Of a stretch of DNA of 64,000 nt, positions 47,640 through 60,051 are shown piece after piece. This DNA comes from Selaginella tamariscina. Taxonomy: Eukaryota; Streptophyta; Lycopodiopsida; Selaginellales; Selaginellaceae. The notes under the pieces were generated by a model that was not told where the DNA came from, did not search any database, and worked only from the letters and a program-made list of their open reading frames with translations. Location: the NCBI GenBank assembly GCA_003024785.1, contig PUQB01000740.1, positions 43,285 to 107,284 of the forward strand. Reading direction: 5' to 3'. Numbering within the stretch: position 1 is the stretch's first letter; every line of letters begins with the position of its first letter. The translations under genes were made by a program, and so were the position numbers.

Positions 47640-48101
47640 GAATAGTAAGAATCATGGTTTAATCTAAAAATGTTAATCCATACGATCCTACTAAGAATGA
47701 GTGGATTAGGTGCAAGCAACAACGGAGGGTGCATAATATGCATGATTTGCAATGCCAGTAACATTGTGGAGATAGTTTCTACAATTGGCAATTTTTGCAT
47801 GAGATGACGGTACCGGCTACACCACTCATAGCGGACTTGGAAAGCTTAAGTTTGAGCTCTCCCAAGTGACAGTCACGACAAGCTGGATCCTTTCTTGTCA
47901 GCTTCTCGAAAAATAATTGCAATGCAATAACTTAATATTAATAAATTGTTGTTGTGTGTGTATGTAGTATGTATCAATATGTACATATGTATGTGTCTAT
48001 CTATATAAAATGTGCACACACACATGCACCTCAGCCAGCATTTGTGCAACCTGCTTGTTGGAGGCTTGGCCCATGGAGCATGCAAATTTGGCCAAAACTG
48101 T
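47640..48101 (-). pseudogene. TopA fragment, short form (module 13)
   Basis: As at 6097-6550, with one G missing from GACGGGTACC (near 47809) that breaks the 95-codon frame. Confidence 0.48.
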
Positions 48102-48529
48102 TGTTAATGGTGTTGGTTCTAAAATAAATAGAACACTAACCACCACTTGAGCATGTGACAAAGCATCTATCGAGCATGTTTACATATCATATGCTTCTTC
48201 TTCAAAATCGATTGCACCACCACATGATCACACATGGAAGAACCATAAAGATAAGCATGAAATTTATGAAATCTCAAACAATCATCAAACACTCCTTACT
48301 TGTAGTCAAATAATTGAGGTTCAGATTGCTAAGACTTTAACTAACATATAAAATGAATTAGAAGTAGGAATTTCTTACATGAGATCAACACTCATATTTA
48401 ATATTTAAAGCATTAATACAAAAATAAAGGGATGAAAGAAATCAAGGTAATGAAGAAAATGGACAAAGTTAAGAGATGAATAAGAGATTAAAAAAATATT
48501 GACACTTAGAGACTAAGAGAAAGAAGAGA

Positions 48530-49001
48530 ACTATAGTAAAGCATGAAATGGAGTTGTTTCATCAGACAAATGAGAAACAAATTATGCCAAGTATGTGGCT
48601 TTGCCCAAGAACTATTGAAGCTCGTGATGTGTCTTTGACACAAAAACTCTTCCATCACGAGAAATAACAACTCTTAAATACTTGACAGAAGTTTAGCCAA
48701 ACTTAATAAAATCATCCATTTGTGGTATAGGGTAGCTATTTGGTATTGTCACATAATTTGCAAGTCATAAATCTATTGTGAAATGCATGTCACAATTTAC
48801 TTCCTTGATGATATGAGACTCAAAAGCCCAAGAACTACACAAAGGTTGCATCACACCTCGAGCTAACATATATTGAACAACTTGTGTCATAACCTTTCCC
48901 TCTCCCCCTAAGTCAACGAAGCAAAGGGCTAATTGATATTTATGAAAGGGCCCCTGGTCATGATGACCCAGGGTTGCTTGAGTCTTTCTCATATATCCCA
49001 C
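48530..49001 (-). pseudogene. Ty3/gypsy reverse-transcriptase relic, copy 3
   Basis: Same as 27800-28269; 78 open codons from 49001. Confidence 0.6.
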
Positions 49002-49198
49002 ATATCACACAATTTTTACACATGTTGTAATTCACTAGGTCAAAACTATGACAACTTGCGACATCTCTTGCTTCTTTGATAGTGATCAATGATGAATCAA
49101 AGCCTTGATTGGTGCTACATCCTACGTATCAATTCAATGTTAGTGTTGACTTCAATTCTTCTAGCAACAACAAGTTTACAAATCAAAAAACTGATTGG

Positions 49199-49275
49199 GC
49201 ATTTTAGGGGCATGCATGTCCAAGGTTGTGAAGAAAGACTTTTTGTACCAAGGATAGTGCGTGCCCCTAAAATGC
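49199..49275. repeat. 77-nt hairpin, copy 3
   Basis: Same arms as 7655-7731. Confidence 0.7.
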
Positions 49276-49885
49276 TGCGAGTTTAATTCTTTTAGTAAGA
49301 GGTTGGTGCATTGCCTAAGCAAGATTAACAAGGGAAATTGTATAAAATTGTACAATTATGTGTACAAAAGAATACAGATAGCTACGTTAATGCACAACAT
49401 GCACTTGACATCATTTATTGATTGAATTTTGATATAAATATTTAAGTTATTCATTTTTAAGGAAACATTATAGATCCTCAAATTTTGAGTGTGAAAAGGC
49501 ATGTGTATTAGCTTAAGTAAAGAATGACAATTGTGATACTCACAGAGAAACATGTGCACAAGGGTTGTTGTAGCCTAGGAAATTCTCTCTCACACGCACA
49601 CGTGTGCAAAGATTAAATTACAATTGGTTAAGAGAACATATGTAGTTGATTCATGAACTTCAACTCGAGAAGCGTATTGAGCACATCTCTCAATCATCTC
49701 AAACTCTCCATGAAGTTTACAACAACTCAAGAGTGTACTCCACTCTATATCCTGTTGACAGTGGTTGACCATTGTCAAACATCTAGCTGGCGTGAGCGAG
49801 GAGAAGCAGAGGACATACAACGGGTGCAGACTAACAACTCAAATCCATATTTGTATCTCTCACAAGGGGTTTTTCATTTGTATTA
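49276..49885. other. Unassigned region, copy 3
   Basis: Equivalent to 7732-8340, with ELQLEKRIEHISQSSQ readable and followed by STLYP; a G missing near 49755 changes what follows. Confidence 0.4.
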
Positions 49886-50189
49886 CTTTATTTCTTCAGA
49901 TTTCCTCTTTCCTTGTTAGGAGCAACACTAAATTGGGTGTTATCATATAAAAAAAGCATGACACAGCTGTGCTGTTTACAATCAAGTATTATAAACAAAT
50001 TTAAAGTACTTATAAAGACTCACTCACTTACAATCAAAATTTAGGGTTTACATAAACAAATTTATATTCTCTTTATAAATACATACTACTTTTATGAATC
50101 CATTAGGATTGCACTAGAATTTGTTAGGGATTTATCTTATTTACACATCCCATTTACTTCGAATTATCGATTAGCCGAGATTTCATATA

Positions 50190-50392
50190 ATTCTCGATGG
50201 GGAATTAATCCCGCCAATGCTTCCCGCCTCTTAAAATGGTAGCATGACTAATTTTGTCCACAACTTTCTGAATCAGGGAGAGGTGGCATGATTAATTCTG
50301 CCAATGCTTCCCCACCCACAACTCTTTGAGGGTGACGAGATTAATCTGCCCACCATTTTAAGAAGTGGGGAAGCATTGACGGGATTAATCTA
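50190..50392. repeat. Small GGATTAATCC palindrome array, copy 3
   Basis: Equivalent to 8651-8850. Confidence 0.7.
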
Positions 50393-51815
50393 AACTCAAT
50401 TGAAGTTGTGTGAACATGTGAATAACTGCCTCAGTTTGATGGGGGCTCCAAACAATCTACACCAATACCTTGAACAACATATAGATTACTCAGTTTAAAG
50501 ATGTGGAGATTGCAAAACACTCTAGTTTTTTCAAGTGTGACACTTGTACATCATTAAAGATTGTAAATGCTTTTGTGCAAAACCCTTGGTGGAGATCATT
50601 GCCATTCAAAAGAAGATGGAGGCCCACATGATTGCACAAAACTTGCCGATCTAATTACTATGCACACTGCATGCTTTGTATGTCACGCCCATTAAATACC
50701 TGTGCTTAATCCACGATAAGATTGATCATTGAAAGACCAACATTTCAAAGCTAGTTGCAACACCAAAGTGCCTTGGAAATGTCATGAAAATTTCGATTTC
50801 ATTAACAAGTGTGTTAACACATGGACATGATTGTGAATCATATGGACACTTTTCATTTCCATAATGGTTTAACGACTCCAATTTCACTATTAGGTTGTTA
50901 AATATGTGTTTTAGAAACCTTAAAGCCCATTCACAAACAAGTCTTATGGGTGATTTCAAAGTGAATAAAAAAACACCTCCAACCTTTACACAATGCTCTC
51001 ATGAACACATTTGCACTTGAGGCTACTTGGGAATATGGAAGGCACTGTCAGTAGCCTGCACAAAAAAATGATGGCCGATTGAGAGTTCCAGTTTAGTGTA
51101 GGGATCTAACTCAAGTGTTATCAACATCAAACTAGCTTCCTCGTGATTTGCTTTTACAAATTAACAATTGTGCATGCAAGAACAAAAATAAGTAAATCAT
51201 TTTAGTTAAGGGTTTCTCAAGCTCATACTTACTTTTATTTTCTATATACGTATTAGCATACTTGTCAATGTTTGTTGCCAAAGCTGTGTTTAAAACAATC
51301 ACACTTAGTTTTCTTATGGTTGGTGACATTCATGAAGATATTAATGCATTCTTTAGCAAGGTCTCCAACTCTACAAAATGGAAAGTGCACTTTTTTGAAA
51401 ATTGCATCTTCAAAAAAATTATGCTCTACTCATAATTGAGGTGCCAAACTTCAAAAAGTTTCTTAAAGAGTATATCAAAGAGAGAAGCGATTCTTTAACT
51501 GGTCACTTTGTACAACAACAATTCTTCTTCTCCACAGGAGATGTTATACCTAATATGTAATACAAGTTACAGCCATCCATCAGAACAAGAGTGGTTACTC
51601 AAAGAGGACTTAATGCTCTTCAAAAGTGGAAAGCCACTTCTCCCAAAGGGACAATTAGACCTTATTTCACAAGTGCCCAACTCAAGAAAAAGTTTATTAT
51701 TGATGACCTCAAAAAGTATGTGACATGGGTTCAAAAATTGATGTTAAAAAATTGTGATGGTGACTGGTTACTCAGAACTATATAAGCATATGATTAACAA
51801 TTGTAAGATTGCTAT
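50393..51815 (+). pseudogene. Transposase-like middle and C-terminal half, copy 3
   Basis: As at 29656-31080. Near 51758 two bases are missing (GATGGTGACTGG, where others have GATGAGGTGACTGG), so the C-terminal frame ends LLRTI in place of YKHMINNCKIAI. Confidence 0.6.
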
Positions 51816-52880
51816 TTGAGAGAGTCATTTTCAATTACAAGATTATTGTAAATTGTAATTAAATATATGTGTCAATGGTCTAGTATAATAACTTCCTTAC
51901 TTAATTACTGTCTAGTTTAATAACTTCCGTAATTAAATATTAAAATGTGCTGGTTTTGCTGATCCTAAGTAACAGACATTATTTCTTTGCTAGTGTATTG
52001 TAACATACTACATAATCGCATGGTACATACTTGCATATTTTTTTCATGATTTATTTATAAACCCATACATTAGTGAATCATATGAGTTGTTTCCAATCAA
52101 CCAATCACTATTTACAATTGACTCATTAACTTTCTGCTAACTCAACTTTAAAACTCATAAAAAAGTTAGCCTTGTACACTCTTCTTATTTATAAATAAAT
52201 ATCCTTGTTTATAATTTCAATCATTTTAAAATTAAAAATAAAATATATTTACCTTATATTTTATGTTTAAATTATAACATTTAAGGAAAAATACTATATT
52301 TAAATAAGAAACTTTATAAATAAATTCTATATATCAGTATTGTATTCATTTAAATTTTCTAATAATTAAATCTAGTATTTAGCCTTGCCTTGTCCACATG
52401 AGGTTTATTCATTGTAATGACTAAATTTAATTTAATCTCATATTTTATAAATTAACATGTTTTTGCATTTCTACTTATTCCATTCTTACTTCCCTTATCA
52501 TTACTTCTCAACTTGATTAGGCTCCTACATTTTTTTATACTCTAATAAAAAATAAACAAGAGATAATTAAAATGGTTAAATGTTACTCTTATAATAGCAT
52601 TCTCAACAGTTAGAGTTGACAACCACATGGGTAGGGTCGGGGAGAATACTGCATTTCTATACATATATAGTTAACTATAAGAAAATCCTAAAATAGAGCA
52701 TCTATGAGGTTTAAGATGTATATAAATAACAAGGGTACATATAACAGTATAAGAAAGAGTCTCCTTTTTAACTTATAAAAGTTAAGGTATGGAATATAAA
52801 TAAAGCATTCTTAAATGCAATGTGTGAAAATATACATTAAGTAAAATACAATTTAACATTAGTTTGCATATATAAATGTA
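51816..52880. repeat. Long flanking segment, copy in K3
   Basis: Equivalent to 10322-11381. Confidence 0.75.
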
Positions 52881-53096
52881 AGAGTACCTCTGCAACACAC
52901 CATACAAATATGAGTGTGTGGGTGTCAAATTGGGTTTGATTAAGGGTACATGGTCAATTGGATTAGGGTTTAGCATCATCAATGAATGAATGGCCGTCGG
53001 TTCTTGGATGCACGTGTGGAATCTGGAAGCATGCATGGAATCGTGGGTATTTAAGGAATGTCCTATGCCCTAGGTATTATTTAATCTCATTTTTTC

Positions 53097-53612
53097 ATGG
53101 CATATCCCCAGCTTCTTCCTGGCTTGCCACAAGACATTGTGGAGGTGGAAATCCTGCCACGCTTATCCAGGAAATCAGGTGCGTTGCGTGTTTAGTGTGT
53201 AAAGATTGGAAGAGAAGCATAGAACAACTGCCTCCTTTGCCACCTCCTCATGGGGTTATAGTTTACAATGAAGAGAAAACATGTTACCAATTTATCGAGT
53301 TTGGTGAAGATGGTATGAAGTTTGATTTTGTTATGTGTGGAAAGATTGACTTAAACAAATAGGCTACTGTAATGGCATGGTATGGGTATTTAAGCCATTT
53401 TGTTATTGTTACATGGACATGTACAGTGGTAAACTTGAATGGAAAAATCTATCATGGAGGAACGAATTACACTTAAGTACTACATGGTCAAATGACTTAT
53501 CCTTAATCTCGTTGATTGGAGAGGATGCAGTTTTAGTATACGAAGGATTGAACGGTTTAAATCACCAAATTATGGTGGTTTAGATCAACAAATTTTAAAC
53601 CAATTTATATAA
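53097..53612 (+). pseudogene. F-box protein fragment, lineage Q (module 14), broken
   Basis: Counterpart of the intact frames at 11599 and 32358, with three small losses: a base in AAATCCAGG (near 53177), a G in GATTGGACTT (near 53347), and four bases in CAAATAAATTATGG (near 53570). All lie in short repeats, so read error is possible. Confidence 0.65.
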
Positions 53613-53689
53613 TGATTTTAAATTAAATTAAATACATAAATTTAATCTTATATTTTTTAATTTTATAAATACTTTTTCAATTTAATTTA

Positions 53690-54076
53690 AAAATGTTAAT
53701 CCATACACGATCCTATGAAGAATGAATGGCTTAGGTGCAAGCAACAAGGGCGCATAATATGCATGATTTGCAATGCCAGTAACATTGTAGGGATAGTTTT
53801 TACAGTTGGCAATTTTTACATGAGATGACGGATATCGGCTACATCACTCGACTTGGAGAGCTTGAGTTTGAGCTCTCCCAAGTGACAGTCACGACAAGTT
53901 GGATTCTTTCTTGTCAATTTCTCGAAAAACAATTGCAATGCAATAACTTATTAATAAATTGTTGTTGTTGTGTGTATGTAGTATGTATCAATATGTACAT
54001 ATGTATGTGTCTATCTATATAAAACGTGCACATGCACACGCACCTCAACCAGCATTTGTGCAACCTGCTTGTTGGA
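53690..54076 (-). pseudogene. TopA fragment, short form (module 14)
   Basis: As in module 9; the palindrome arm is deleted and it ends at the array junction. Confidence 0.42.
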
Positions 54077-54099
54077 TATTAATTCCACCACCCTTCTCC

Positions 54100-54415
54100 A
54101 TCTCAGACAAAAGTGGCCAGGATTGATTTGGCCCACCAGATTAGGAGACAAAGAAGGTGGCGGGATTAATCCCGCCACCCCTTCCATGCATGTTGGGCGA
54201 GATTAATCCCGCCCACGACACTCTCATATGGATAATGATGGTGGGCGGGATTAATCATGCGCCACACTCATTGAGACATGAAGGGTGGCGGGATTAATCC
54301 CGGCACCCCTTCTATGACCGGTGAAGGAGATTAATTCTCCCACCATCACACAGTCGAGCCCACCAGGCATAGAAGAGTCGGTGGGATTAATCCCACCCAC
54401 CAGGCATGGAAATAT
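54100..54415. repeat. GGATTAATCC palindrome array 1, copy 3
   Basis: Contains the best palindrome in the window: GGTGGCGGGATT/AATCCCGCCACC at 54156-54179, 24 bp with no mismatch. About 50 bp present in the other copies (CCTTTATGTCTC...) are missing near 54385. Confidence 0.82.
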
Positions 54416-54457
54416 GACATAATGATATTAAAAAACATTTGAAAACAATCATAACAC

Positions 54458-54517
<60 letters not shown>

Positions 54518-55815
54518 TATAAAATCTTTATACTAATATAAACTAAATCCATGCATATTTTTCTAATTATTTAATATAAATTTACTCTAAACACTAAACA
54601 TATGTAAGTCTCAATGTAGAGTGTGTGTAACTATAAATGTTTGATTTGGGATTTAAACTCTAAATCATAAATACAAAGTAGATGCTTTATTTATATCGTG
54701 ATCCACTCATCGGCTTGTGCATGTGTGTGCATATGTATCTCTGTAAGTGCTTCTAATGCGTGTGCACGTGTATATGTAAATTTTTTATTGTGTTTATATA
54801 TGTGTGCAAAAGAAATGAATTAAAGTAAAAATGATATTAATATACACACTATGAACATAATATTATATCATTTTATTTAATATATAGTCATATATAGTTT
54901 TAATAATATATATTAATTTAATATTGATAATAAGGTTTAACAATGGAATATTCTTAAAATAATAAGAAATTAATTGAGAAAATCCCATTAATATATACAA
55001 ATGTAGAATAATTACTAAAATAATTAACTAATTTAATTATGATAATCATGTTTAATATTGGAATATTTTAGAATAATAAGAAAATAATAAAGAATATCTC
55101 ATTAATATAAAGAAATGTAGATTAATTACTCGAATAATTAAGAAAATAATATTAATAAACACACTATGAATATATTATAAATGATACATAATAATATATC
55201 AATTTATTTATTGTATAAGTATATATATTTATATATATACTTAATAATATGTACTAGAATATTAAGAATGTAGAATAATTCTTAAAATTTCATAATATTA
55301 AACAGCTTGAATCACTTGAATCATATTAAATGCAATTTATAAAAATAATTGGAATTAAAGAGTATATATCTTAGAGTGTCGATTATTTATGTTAACTCAT
55401 CTTAAATTTTATTTTATTTTATTTTTAAAAATTTAAAATTATGACATAAATATTATTAGTCTAACATGTAAATTTAAAAATGCATTTAATTCCCATTCAA
55501 ATTCAGATCTGGTTTTTTCTTCAGCAAGAGTTTGTTTATTTTTATAATTTTCTCTCTTCAGATCTTCTTTTTTCTTGATAGTGATCACCTAAGGAGCGAC
55601 ATTAAATTAGGTGTTATTGTTTATAAGAAAGCACAACGCCTTCAATGCTGTTTACAAGTAAGTATTATAAATAAATTTAGAAATACTTATAAAGATTCAC
55701 TCTCTTACATTCTCTCTTAAAATTAAAATTTAGGGGTTTAGGAATCCATTAGCATTACATTATATTTCATTAGGGATTTATCTCGTTTACGCATCCTTTT
55801 CACTTAAAATTCTCG
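54416..55815. other. AT-rich spacer, copy in K3
   Basis: Equivalent to 12991-14340 but more diverged; includes the long AT run and the complete leader hairpin CACCTAA...TTAGGTG near 55585-55612. No gene. Confidence 0.6.
54459..54514. repeat. (AT)n microsatellite, about 56 bp
   Basis: Twice the length of the equivalent runs at 13038 and 33764. Confidence 0.92.
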
Positions 55816-56580
55816 GTTAGCCGGGGCGATGGAATTAATCCGGCCATTTCTTTTTGCCTCTTTAAAACTCTTTAAAACATGAAAGCCGTGGCATGATTAA
55901 TCCGGCCAATGCTTCCCCGCCTCTTAAAAAGGGCAGTGAGATTAATTTTACAGAGAACTCTCTAAAATGATGAAGAGTTAATAGAATTTATTATAAAGAA
56001 TTATTGACGGGATCAATCCTGCCCATCATTCTAAGAGGCAGAGAAGGGGTGGCGGGATTAATCTCGCCACCACTTCCTTGTTTTAGAGATTTGTGGCAGG
56101 ATTTATCTCGCCGACTAGTTTAGGAGGCAGGGAAGCATTGACGGGATTAATCTTGCCACTCCCTCGAGATCTCTCTGAAATCATAGCTCGGAGAAAGGAT
56201 TATTCCCGCCACCTACCCATCAGTAAGAGTTGTGAGTGGGATTAATCCCGCCGACTCTTCCTCATCGGAGAGATTCGGCGATGGGATTAATCCCACCAGC
56301 TCTCTCCAATATGGAGTAACCAGCAGTAGGATTAATCCCGCCAACTCTCTCCAACGAGGAAGAGTTAGCAGCGAGATTAATCCCGCTGCTTCTCTTCGAT
56401 GAGGAAGAGCTGGTGACATGATTGAACCCGCCGACTCTCTCCAACGAGGAAGAGTCAGCGGCGGGATTAATCCCACTGACTCTTTCTCGTCGGAGGGAGT
56501 AGTGGGCGGGATTAATCTTGTCCACCATTCTATTAGGCAGGGAAGTGGTGGCGGGATTAATCCCGCCACTAATTGTATTA
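55816..56580. repeat. GGATTAATCC palindrome array 2, copy in K3
   Basis: Has one or two more core units than 14341-14995 and cleaner palindromes, for example a 22-bp perfect one at 56548-56569. The 118- and 107-codon minus-strand frames here (56213-56585) are repeat translations (GLIPPL..., GGINPA...). Confidence 0.8.
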
Positions 56581-56722
56581 ATCAAGCATGATAATCTATA
56601 GTTATATATAATTATATATTATTGCACACACATATATATTAAGCACCCTCGATTCAGATTTTTTTGGAAATATTACATAAATAAATATCATAAATAACAC
56701 AATTATTTATGTGCAGGACAAT

Positions 56723-57730
56723 ATGTTTAATACTGGAGATAAAGTATGTCTTCTTCGGAACAACGAGACAGTTGGCACTTGAATTGTGGAAGTTTGAGAT
56801 GATAATGCGTCATGTCACAATATTGCCTAAGGATCTTATGTGTATGTATGGGTGAACACCATTTGCAAGCATGTTGAGGTTCCTAGAATGGAATTTGAAG
56901 AGGGTTCTCCTGTATTGTGGAATGTGGATGAAGTCAAAGTTGATACAGAATATACAGAGTCACAAATAAATAATAGTACGAGTTCACCAAATGATGGCTT
57001 GCCTGCTGTGATGGATGAGATGATTCTTTTTCTTCATGAGATCGAGATTGGGAGAGGCTATAAATCCAATGGAAGCCGTATCAGAAGAGAAACTAGGGCC
57101 TATTTTGTGGGTGTAGTTGTGACAGAGGTTTCACCTAATGGCACATTGCATCTTAGATCCCTCGTGAGGTGGCAAACATATGAATTAAGACGGCGAGATG
57201 ATTAAAGATATTCAGGGTTGGATTTCAATAATAACAACCCGAAAGAACAACCCATATTTGAAGAGGTTCCTTGCATTGATCATATAGTAAGAAAAAGGCA
57301 ATTCATGGGTTGCAGATCTGCCCTTGCAAGTTTTAGCAAGAAGGTCAAGATGGATCCTACATCTTTGGCAAGTGTTACTAGCATTTCCACGATTGATTGC
57401 TACAAGAAGAAGTGTTGTCAAATGGCAAACCGGAATGAAATTACCCAATGTAGACATGTCTTTCGTATGCTCACCCAAAAGCAAAGGCATGAGTTTGTAT
57501 ATGCTGCACTAACTGAATAGAATGGCCTTGGACACAGGTTATCAGAGTACATCCATGGTATTTAATAAGGTGACCATTTACTTCAAAGCTTGGTACATTA
57601 TATATGGGATCCCAAAAACCACGTTCTACTGTCAGCCTTACAGATACTCAAGGCTTTTTGTAGAAGCAAATGCAGGCAGGATGCCTCACAAATGACAAAC
57701 CACAAATGCAAGGGTCAAGAAAAATTTCAA
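56723..57730 (+). pseudogene. Transposase-like N-terminal half, least decayed copy
   Basis: Starts after an acceptor-like TTATTTATGTGCAG. Frame 56840-57205 is open: ICKHVEVPRMEFEEGSPVLW, NVDEVKVDTEYTESQ, GLPAVMDEMILFLHEIEIG, FVGVVVTEVSPNGTLHL. It keeps TGG at 56918 where other copies have TAG. Next is FNNNNPKEQPIFEEV and QCRHVFRMLTQKQRHEFVYA (57218-57520). About 93 bp around RDEWLDGA are deleted near 57633. It runs without a joint into the middle part at 57731. Confidence 0.62.
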
Positions 57731-58400
57731 GGTTTTGCCTTCAATCTACACTCAATTGAAGCTGTGTGAACATGTGAACAAGTGCCTCAGTTTGATGGGG
57801 CTCCAAGCAATCTGCACTGGTATCTTCAACAATATTGGAGATTATAAAACACTCTAGCTTTTCCAAGTGTGACACTTGTACATTATTGAAGCCTGCAGAG
57901 GCTTGTGCAAAAACCTTGGCGGAGATCACTGCCATTTAAAAAAAGATGGAGGCCCACATGATTGCACAACAAACTTGCCAGTCTTAGTACTATGCACACC
58001 TCATGCTTTCTGTCTCACGCCCATTAGAATACCTGTGCTTGATCCATGGCAAGATGGATCATTTAAAGACCAGCATTCCAAGGCTCATTGCAACACCAAA
58101 GAGCCTTGAAAATGTTATGAAACTTTCAATTTTATTGACAGGTATGCTAACACATGGACACAAGGAAGGTTTTCACACCCTCTAGACGTAGGTGAGAGTG
58201 ACAGCTATAATGAGTCCCCACACCATAGAAATGAACCCGTATTTGACGAGTACCCCAAGGGAGGAGACCTTGTGCAAAGGAACCCTAGGACATGGAAAGC
58301 ATGTGTTGGAGGTAAGAAACTCAACAAAAAGACTTGTTATCGAAAACATTATGTTAAACGCATGTATGTTCCATATTATGTGTATGTAACATATTGAATT
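57731..58400 (+). pseudogene. Transposase-like middle part, in original orientation
   Basis: Continues GVKKNF with KVLPSIYTQLKLCEHVNKC and SLMGLQAI. It then loses about 20 bp covering NIWNTYFKN, reads CDTCTLL-like sequence, then YLCLIHGKMDHLKTSIPRL (Gly replaces Asp in the first DKMDH aspartate, HGKMDH) and LTGMLTHGHKEGFHTL. The tail frame has NESPHHRNEPVFDEYPKGGD and NPRTWKAC. So even this copy has lost a candidate catalytic residue. Confidence 0.6.
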
Positions 58401-58514
58401 CATAAATCTATTGTCAGTTCTTGGATGAGTGCGTGGAATCCTAGAAGCGTGCATGGAATTATGGGTATTTAAGGAATGTCCTATGCCCTAGGTATTATTT
58501 AATCTCATTTTTTC

Positions 58515-59027
58515 ATGGCATATCCCCAGCTTTTTCCTGGCTTGCCGCAAGACATTGTGGAGGTGGAAATCCTGCCACGCTTATCCAGGAAATCCAGGTG
58601 TGTTGCGTGTTTAGTGTGTAAAGATTGGAAGAGAAGCATCGAACAACTGCCTCTGTTACCGCCTCCTCACGGGATTATAGTTTACAATGAAGAGAAAACA
58701 TGTTACCAATTTATTGAGTTTGGTGAAGATGGTATGAAGTTTGATTTTGTTATGTGTGGAAAGATTGGACTTAAATAGATAGGCTACTGTAATGGCATGG
58801 TATGGGTATTTAAGCCATTTTGTTATTGTTACATGGACATCTACATTGAATGGAAAAATCTATCATGGAGGAACGAATTACACTTAAGTACTACATGGTC
58901 AAATGACTTATCCTTAATCTCGTTAATTGGAGAGGATGCAGTTTTAGTATACGAAGGATTGAACGGTTTAAATCACCAAATAAACCATGGTGGTTTAGAT
59001 CAACAAATTTTAAACCAATTTATATAA
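58515..59027 (+). pseudogene. F-box protein fragment, lineage Q (module 15), nonsense mutation
   Basis: MAYPQLFPGLPQDIVE with the normal GLPQ (unlike CLLQ in modules 2, 7 and 12). A CAG-to-TAG change ends the frame after GKIGLK (58778). The rest is open in the same frame from 58797. It is preceded directly by the transposase tail, as in modules 2, 7 and 12. Confidence 0.7.
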
Positions 59028-59147
59028 TGATTTTAAATTAAATTAAATACATAAATTTAATCTTATATTCTTTAATTTTATAAATACTTTTTCAATTTAT
59101 TCATTATAGAAATTATTAATAGGGTTTACTATTCATGAATAGTAAGA

Positions 59148-59575
59148 ACCATGGTTTAATTTAAAAATGTTAATCCATACGATCCTATGAAGAATGAGTG
59201 GCTTAGGTGCAAGCAACAAGGGCGCATAATATGCATGATTTGCAATGCCAGTAACATTGTGGGGATAGTTTCTACAGTTGGCAATTTTTGCATGAGATGA
59301 CGGATACCAGCTACATCACTTGTACCGGACTTGGAGAGCCTGAGTTTGAGCACTCCTAGGCAACAGTCACGACAAGCTGGATCCTTTCTTGTAGCTTCTC
59401 AAAAAACAATTGCAATGCAATAACTTATTAATAAATTGTTGTTGTTGTGTGTATGTAGTATGTATCAATATGTACATATGTATGTGTCTATCTATATAAA
59501 ACGTGCACACGCACACGCACCTCAGCCAGCATTTGTGCAACCTGCTTGTTGGAGGCTTGGCTCGTGGAGCATGGA
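59148..59575 (-). pseudogene. TopA fragment, short form (module 15)
   Basis: Ribbon of the CCLG type shared with modules 1, 5, 6, 10 and 11, showing that those inverted modules descend from this one on the TopA side. Confidence 0.47.
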
Positions 59576-60051
59576 AATTTGGTTACATGATTATTGTAAA
59601 TTGTAATTAAATATATGTGTCAATGGTCTAGTTTAATATCCTTACTTAATTACTATATAATTTAATAACTTCCTTAATTAACTTCATCATAATGATTAAA
59701 TTTAATTTAATCTCATGTTTTACAAGTTAACATGTTTTTACATTTCTACTTATTCCATTCTTACTTCCCTTATCATTACTTCTCAACTTGATTAGGCTCC
59801 TACATTTTTTTATACTTTATTAAAAAATAAACAAGAGATAATTAAAATGGTTAAATGTTACTCTTATAATAACATTCTCAACAGTTAGAGTTGACAACCA
59901 CATGGGTAGGGTCGGGGAGAATACTGCATTTCATATACATATATAGTTAACTATAAGAAAATCCTAAACTTATAAAAGTTAAGGTATGGAATATAAATAA
60001 AGCATTTTTAAATGCAATACAATTTAACATTAGTTTGCATATATAAATGTA
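59576..60051. repeat. Short flanking segment, reversed
   Basis: Reverse complement of 205-728; it leads into the leader of module 16. About 100 bp present upstream of module 4 are missing. Confidence 0.7.

Larger units (their letters stand above)
1..57730. repeat. 20.7-kb macrosatellite array (three consecutive units)
   Basis: The first bases of the window recur in the same context at 20896 and 41627, so the spacing is 20895 and then 20731 bp. Landmarks throughout the unit repeat at nearly the same spacing, for example F-box starts at 5466, 26274 and 47005, and at 11599, 32358 and 53097. Copies look about 98-99% identical by eye, differing mostly by one-base indels and a few longer ones. The array leaves this pattern at 57730, where a shorter variable block replaces the usual 9.8-kb one, and constant-block sequence resumes at 60052. 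The unit is built from transposon and captured-gene pieces, so this is a complex macrosatellite and not a simple satellite. Confidence 0.93.
46788..57730. repeat. Constant block K3
   Basis: 10,943-bp counterpart of K1. Its right part, from about 54100, is the most diverged of the three, with its own array and transposase sequence variants. Confidence 0.85.
57731..60051. repeat. Variable block J0, non-inverted 2.3-kb form
   Basis: Transposase middle part (+), F-box module 15 (+) and a reversed short flanking segment. Inverting this block gives AAAAATTTCA/TACATTTATA on the left and GGCAAAACCT/AGAGTACC on the right, exactly the joints found at 204/205, 16245/16246, 36976/36977 and at 5248/5249, 26056/26057, 46787/46788. 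Because the transposase-like gene is continuous only here, this is the ancestral arrangement. Confidence 0.85.
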
